Positions 59,886 through 64,000 of a stretch of DNA of 64,000 nucleotides are shown here, piece after piece. The DNA is taken from NCBI RefSeq assembly GCF_015712065.1, contig NZ_JACFYZ010000001.1, positions 806,001 through 870,000 of the forward strand, written 5' to 3'. The stretch comes from Ectopseudomonas chengduensis. Its GTDB lineage: Bacteria; Pseudomonadota; Gammaproteobacteria; Pseudomonadales; Pseudomonadaceae. The position numbers were made by a program, and so were the translations under genes. Below the pieces are notes generated by a model. That model saw nothing but the letters and a program-made list of their open reading frames with translations, made no database searches and was not told the DNA's origin. Within the stretch, counting starts at the first letter, position 1. Every line of letters starts with the position of its first letter.

Positions 59886-60826
59886 GCCTCCTGCTGGCAT
59901 CCCGACGCCTGCGCACCACCGCCGCCTCGTTGCTGCTGAGCGCGGCCACGTCGACGTTCGCCCTGGACACCGCCACAATCGTCTCCTCGGCCCTGTCCCC
60001 CGACTGCCTCGAATACCGGGTGGTCGGAATCTGCTACTGGCTGTACTGCACGCCCTTCGGCTGCTCGGTGCGCACCTCCGTCAAGGTGCGCCACTATGTC
60101 CCCGATGCGGTGGTGTCGAGCTACTCGAACACCGGCGAAAACCCGTGGCTGGAAGTCAGGGCGATGAGCATGCGCAACCCGACCGCCAAGGCTGGCGGTG
60201 ACGGCACGACCAATCACGACAACGAGAACAACCTCGCCAAGTTCAAGAACGCCGATGTCATCGGCCATCCGGCCGGGATGGTGTTCAGCCAGTTCGCCAG
60301 CGCCTCCGGCTACACCTGCGAAGGCGCTGGCACGGCCTTCATGCCGTATCTGCTGAGTACGCTCGACACGATCGCCTGGCGCTACAACATCCCGGAAGCG
60401 TTCTACCCCGAAGCGCTCATCCCCGGCCGGCGCGAAATCGGTACGCGCACCGGCCTGAACCTCTGGGGCAACGTGTATCCGCGCGGTGGCTTCCTGCACC
60501 AGACCGACGACTACAAGAGCGGCGCCGTGGTCGCGCAGCGCGCGGGCGACATCGTCACCCGCCGCAACCAGATTCATGTGTACCAGCCGCTGCTGGCCAA
60601 CGCCCGCGACGGCTACTGGCCGGCCGGCGCGCTGATGGAGACCGACGCCTCGACGGGCAAGTGGCAGGAGCTGACGCCCACGCGCTCGAACAGTTGCGTG
60701 GTCTTCCCGCACAGCCGCACCCGCGTGCAGGCCCAGCAAGGCGACTACGCCTGGGCCTTGTGGCGGCCGTACTCCTGCTGCCAGCGCCGTGGCCAGGTCT
60801 TCCTCGGCAGCGTCGATTTCATGTGA
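59882..60826 (+). CDS. TIGR03756-family (PFL_4710) ICE protein (TraU-like)
   Basis: A 314-residue periplasmic protein with a signal peptide (RLRTTAASLLLSAATSTFAL) and several cysteines (SPDCLEYRVVGICYWLYCTP, PYSCCQRRGQVF) suited to disulphide bonding, as in TraU of F-type systems, which is needed for DNA transfer. This disulphide-rich character makes the broken DsbA-like gene upstream notable. The start overlaps the TIGR03757 stop. Confidence 0.88.
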   Translation: MSLLLASRRLRTTAASLLLSAATSTFALDTATIVSSALSPDCLEYRVVGICYWLYCTPFGCSVRTSVKVRHYVPDAVVSSYSNTGENPWLEVRAMSMRNPTAKAGGDGTTNHDNENNLAKFKNADVIGHPAGMVFSQFASASGYTCEGAGTAFMPYLLSTLDTIAWRYNIPEAFYPEALIPGRREIGTRTGLNLWGNVYPRGGFLHQTDDYKSGAVVAQRAGDIVTRRNQIHVYQPLLANARDGYWPAGALMETDASTGKWQELTPTRSNSCVVFPHSRTRVQAQQGDYAWALWRPYSCCQRRGQVFLGSVDFM

Positions 60827-60836
60827 GGAACCCACG

Positions 60837-62243
60837 ATGAACGCCTCCCTCCCTGACTTCCTGCGCCGCGCGAAGCCGCATCTGCGGGCCACGCTGCTCG
60901 TGGCGGTCATCACGCTGGCCGTCGGCGTCGCCTGGGCGCAGACGCGCATCGATCCCAATGGCGTGAACGTCGGCGGCAGCGTGATCGGCGACGACGTGCT
61001 CTACAGCATCGGCGGCGGCCGGGCCGTGTCGATGGGGGGTGCCGGCAACATGCAGAGCATCGGCGTGGGGGTCGGCTGGAACAGCAACCTGATCTGCGGC
61101 GACATGAGCATCACCACGACCCTGCAGAACCAGCTCAACGGCATCAGCAACGGCTTCCAGACGATCATGAGCAACGTTATCCAGAACGCCACCAGCGCCG
61201 TGGCCTCGCTGCCGGCGCTGATCATCCAGCGCGCCGATCCCGGGCTCTACAACCTGCTCACCAACGGCATCCTGCAGGCGCGCCTGGATTTCGACCGCTC
61301 GAAGATGACCTGCCGGGCCATCGCCAATCGCATGGCGGACATGGCCGGCGGCCAGGCCGGCTGGGACCAGCTCGCCGAGGGGATGGCGCTGCGGGATGCG
61401 GTCAGCAGCACCGATGCCGTCTCCGCCATCGAGCAGGCCGAGTCCAACAAAGGGAACAACGGCGTGCCCTGGGTCGGTGGCAGCAACGCGGGCGGCTCCA
61501 GCCAGAGTTCGATCAAGGTGGTCGGCGACGTGACGCGAGCGGGCTACAACCTGCTCAACGGGCGCAGCGCCACCGATACCTCATTGATCGCGCGCAACGC
61601 CTGCGGCAACCGCCTGACCTGCCAGACCTGGTCGTCGCCCCAAGCGGCCGCGGCCTTTGCGAACCGCGTGCTGGGCGAGCGTGAGCAGCGCACCTGCGAG
61701 AGCTGCACGAAGACCCAGACCACGCCTGGCGTCGGGCTGACACCAATGATCCAGGAAGAGTACGAGACCAAGCTGCAAGTGCTGCAGGAGCTGGTGACGG
61801 GCGCCCGGCCGACGACACTGGCCAATCTCGACGCAGCCGGCAGCAGCTCGCTGCCGATCACCCGCGGCGTGATCGAGGCCCTGCGTGACGAACCCGACCA
61901 TGACCTGCTGGGCAAGCGCCTGGCGTCGGAGGCGGCGCTGTCCAGCGTGCTGGAGAAGGCCCTGCTGCTGCAACGCACGTTGCTGACCGGCAAGAAGGAG
62001 CCGAACGTCGCCGCCAACGAGCTGGCCGTGCGGGCGGTCGACCAGGAGAACAGCGCGCTGGAGCAGGAGATCAACAACCTCAAGACTGAGCTGGAGCTGC
62101 GCCGCACGCTGGCCGGCAACTCGGCGATGGCGATCATCCAGCGCCACAGCATCCGCGCCGTCGGCTCACGCGGTGTCTTCGAGGGCGACACCACGCGCGA
62201 TCGGCTGCGGGAAGTCCAGAAACCGCGGAGCGGCACGCCATGA
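60837..62243 (+). CDS. TIGR03755-family (PFL_4711) ICE protein (TraH-like)
   Basis: A 468-residue exported protein. Signal: TLLVAVITLAVGVAWAQTRI, then DPNGVNVGGSVIGDDVLYSI, the family opening. The central part has a CXXC pair (ERTCESCTKTQ) and the C-terminal 130 residues are coiled coil (DQENSALEQEINNLKTELEL). It would be a periplasmic or outer-membrane pilus assembly factor. ATG at 60837 follows GAGGAACC. Stop overlaps the next start. Confidence 0.87.
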   Translation: MNASLPDFLRRAKPHLRATLLVAVITLAVGVAWAQTRIDPNGVNVGGSVIGDDVLYSIGGGRAVSMGGAGNMQSIGVGVGWNSNLICGDMSITTTLQNQLNGISNGFQTIMSNVIQNATSAVASLPALIIQRADPGLYNLLTNGILQARLDFDRSKMTCRAIANRMADMAGGQAGWDQLAEGMALRDAVSSTDAVSAIEQAESNKGNNGVPWVGGSNAGGSSQSSIKVVGDVTRAGYNLLNGRSATDTSLIARNACGNRLTCQTWSSPQAAAAFANRVLGEREQRTCESCTKTQTTPGVGLTPMIQEEYETKLQVLQELVTGARPTTLANLDAAGSSSLPITRGVIEALRDEPDHDLLGKRLASEAALSSVLEKALLLQRTLLTGKKEPNVAANELAVRAVDQENSALEQEINNLKTELELRRTLAGNSAMAIIQRHSIRAVGSRGVFEGDTTRDRLREVQKPRSGTP

Positions 62244-62593
62244 GCCGGCCGACCTGGTTGCGGCTACCGTGGCTGTTCAAACGTCGTATCGGGATCGCGC
62301 TGCTGTGGACCTTGCTGGTGGTCGCCGCCGCGGCGGCAGTGAACATCGCTGGCATCCACGTGGTCGGCGGCATCGAGGGCTGGCAGCACTGGCTGCAGGC
62401 GCACGCCGGCCACTTCTTCGTGTGGCGGCTGTGCCTCTATGGGGCGACGGCCTATGGCTGGTGGTGGCTGCGTCGGCGCCTGCTGCGGCGGGAGCCGTCC
62501 CGCGAGACGCATCAGCGCCTGCTGCGCACGGAGATCGCGGCCGTGATCGCCGTGGTAGCTCTGGAAGCCAGCCAACCGTTGCGGCACGGCTGA
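62240..62593 (+). CDS. Small ICE membrane protein (PFL_4712 position)
   Basis: A 117-residue protein with membrane helices at residues 15-38 (IGIALLWTLLVVAAAAAVNI), 55-80 (FFVWRLCLYGATAYGWWWLR) and a weaker C-terminal one (IAAVIAVVALEASQ). It matches the short conserved membrane protein that precedes traG in these clusters. The ATG overlaps the TIGR03755 stop. Function unknown. Confidence 0.8.
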   Translation: MSRPTWLRLPWLFKRRIGIALLWTLLVVAAAAAVNIAGIHVVGGIEGWQHWLQAHAGHFFVWRLCLYGATAYGWWWLRRRLLRREPSRETHQRLLRTEIAAVIAVVALEASQPLRHG

Positions 62594-62608
62594 GACCGGG
62601 AGGCGGGC

Positions 62609-64000
62609 ATGACGCTCTACACCACGGACTACCTGGAGTATTACCTGACCCTGGTGGCCTGGGTGGTCAACAACGGCATCTGGAGCATTCTCGTGGCCAG
62701 CGGCGTGTTCGGGCTGCCGTTCGTGGCCATCGTGATCCAGGAATGGCTCAAGGCCCGCAGCGAAGGTGCGGACGAAGGCAACAAGGGCGTGCTGTCGTCG
62801 ATTCGCATCGAGAGCCGGGTGTGGGTGGCGATCGTGGTCATCCTGTTCGCCGGCATCCCGTTCATCCCAGTGGATCTTGCCACGATCAAGTTCGACACCA
62901 CGCGCTCCGCGCAATGCCAGGTCAACGTCCCGCTGCCCAACGACACGGGCTGGGCCAACGTCTACACGGCGCTCAACGACCAGAGCGCGCTGGTGCCGGT
63001 GTGGTGGTTCTTCATGCATGCCATCTCGAAGGCGGTCACCGGGGCCGCGGTGGCGGCGATTCCCTGCGGCACGGACCTGCGTCAGATCCGCATGGATGTG
63101 GATGCCACGCGCATCGACGATCCGGTGCTGGCACAGGAGGTCGCCGACTTCACGCACGACTGCTACGGGCCGTCGCGCGCCAAGCTGTTCATGAACCGGC
63201 CGACGCTCTCCGACGAGCAGATGAACGACGTCACCTGGATCGGGTCGAGTTATTTCCTCGACACGCCCGGCTTCTATGACACCTATCGCGCCAAGACCCC
63301 ACGCACGGCCTGGCCCTACGACGCGACCCGCGATGCGGGTCTGGCACAGGTGGACAGCGGCGGCGGCTATCCATCCTGCCGGCAGTGGTGGGCCGATGGC
63401 GGCCAGGGACTGCGCAGCCGGCTGCTGGCACAGGTCGACCCGGACCTGCTGACTCGCATCGGGCGCTGGGTGGGCTTCCTGTCGCAGAGCGAGGTCAATG
63501 ACTCGGTGATTCGCGCCGTGGTCTCACCGCGGCAGCAGAAGATGAACCAGGGCGCCGTCTACACCGATTACGGCGGTCAGATCGACAGGACGCTGCCGAA
63601 CATCGTCACGCGCGGCGCGAGCGACCTGGGGCTGACCGTGGGCTCGCTGGGCTTCTTCCCCGCGATGGACGTGGTGCGCCAGGCGCTGCCGATGGTGCTG
63701 ACCATGCTCAAGATGGCGCTCGTCATCTGCATCCCGCTGGTGCTGCTGATCGGCACCTACGACCTGAAGACGGTGGTGACGGTGAGCTGCGTCCAGTTCG
63801 CGCTGTTCTTCGTGGACTTCTGGTTCCAGCTCGCGCGCTGGATCGACAGCACGATCCTGGACGCGCTCTACGGCTGGCATTCGCCGCACAGCAACTTCAA
63901 CCCGCTGATGGGGTTGAATAACACTTTCGGCGATATGCTGTTGAATTTCGTGATGGCGATGATGTTCATCGTGTTACCGACGTTCTGGGTGATGGCACTC
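62609..64000 (+). CDS. TraG N-terminal-domain conjugation protein (3' end outside window)
   Basis: The frame runs open from the ATG at 62609 (GGGAGGCGGGC upstream) to the window end, at least 464 residues. It has a TraG-N layout: an N-terminal membrane helix (GIWSILVASGVFGLPFVAIV), a second near residue 70 (VWVAIVVILFAGIPFIPVDL), a periplasmic region with cysteines (CGTDLRQIRMDV, CYGPSRAKLFM), then three more helices (MVLTMLKMALVICIPLVLLI onward). TraG-type proteins stabilise mating pairs. The C-terminal part lies beyond the window. Confidence 0.88.
   Translation, partial: MTLYTTDYLEYYLTLVAWVVNNGIWSILVASGVFGLPFVAIVIQEWLKARSEGADEGNKGVLSSIRIESRVWVAIVVILFAGIPFIPVDLATIKFDTTRSAQCQVNVPLPNDTGWANVYTALNDQSALVPVWWFFMHAISKAVTGAAVAAIPCGTDLRQIRMDVDATRIDDPVLAQEVADFTHDCYGPSRAKLFMNRPTLSDEQMNDVTWIGSSYFLDTPGFYDTYRAKTPRTAWPYDATRDAGLAQVDSGGGYPSCRQWWADGGQGLRSRLLAQVDPDLLTRIGRWVGFLSQSEVNDSVIRAVVSPRQQKMNQGAVYTDYGGQIDRTLPNIVTRGASDLGLTVGSLGFFPAMDVVRQALPMVLTMLKMALVICIPLVLLIGTYDLKTVVTVSCVQFALFFVDFWFQLARWIDSTILDALYGWHSPHSNFNPLMGLNNTFGDMLLNFVMAMMFIVLPTFWVMAL

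Overview
The window is part of an integrative and conjugative element (ICE) of the PFGI-1/ICEclc/PAGI-2 type. It carries a complete TOL-type toluene/xylene degradation pathway of about 31 kb inside its conjugation gene cluster. The GC-rich backbone, the ICE gene families and the near-canonical xyl genes point to Pseudomonas or a close relative. Family names come from recognising the proteins by eye; no database search was run.

Layout. 1-9.4 kb: the 3' part of a topoisomerase III gene, then a run of small ICE maintenance genes (DUF3085, STY4534/DUF3577 and DUF3275 types, an N6-adenine methylase-like protein and several unknowns). 9.5-11.7 kb: a large SNF2/DEAH-type helicase. 11.8-12.5 kb: a lone membrane protein on the minus strand. 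12.7-18.7 kb: the first half of the type IV secretion cluster (PilL-N-like lipoprotein, anchored coiled-coil protein, TIGR03759, lytic transglycosylase, TIGR03765, coupling ATPase TraD, TIGR03747). 18.7-30.2 kb: the meta-cleavage operon xylXYZLTEGFJQKIH behind a Pm promoter. 30.3-32.7 kb: an IS30-family element split by an IS3-family element. 32.7-35.8 kb: the divergent regulators xylS and xylR. 35.9-38.4 kb: a broken ISL3-family transposase gene split by an IS5-family element. 38.4-46.9 kb: the upper operon xylUWCMABN behind the sigma-54 promoter Pu. 47-50 kb: a small membrane protein and decayed IS1380- and ISL3-family transposases. 50-64 kb: the second half of the secretion cluster (RAQPRD, TIGR03758, 03745, 03750, 03746, 03749, 03752, 03751, the TraC/VirB4 ATPase, a frameshifted DsbA-like gene, a RadC-like protein, TIGR03757, 03756, 03755, a small membrane protein and TraG-N).

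How it works together. The upper operon oxidises toluene/xylenes to (methyl)benzoates: XylM/XylA hydroxylate the methyl group, then XylB and XylC act, with XylN in the outer membrane. The lower operon takes these through catechols and meta cleavage to pyruvate and aldehydes/acyl-CoA. XylR with sigma-54 and IHF would drive Pu and the xylS promoter; XylS drives Pm through two direct repeats that are intact here. The ICE genes would replicate and transfer the element.

The most unusual signal is in the noncoding DNA of the backbone. A roughly 100-nt element predicted to form four consecutive hairpins occurs four times (near 1.7, 3.7, 5.2 and 58.6 kb), with compensatory base changes in its stems, always 80-120 nt before a gene. 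Separately, almost every maintenance gene, and the distant radC-like gene, follows a leader with a strong, mostly nested GC hairpin just ahead of its ribosome-binding site. I do not recognise either as a named RNA family. Other points of interest: frameshifts in two ICE genes, a longer C-tract in Pu than I remember from pWW0, a T-run that moves the start of xylA, a terminator-like hairpin between xylM and xylA, and the xyl genes splitting the conjugation cluster.
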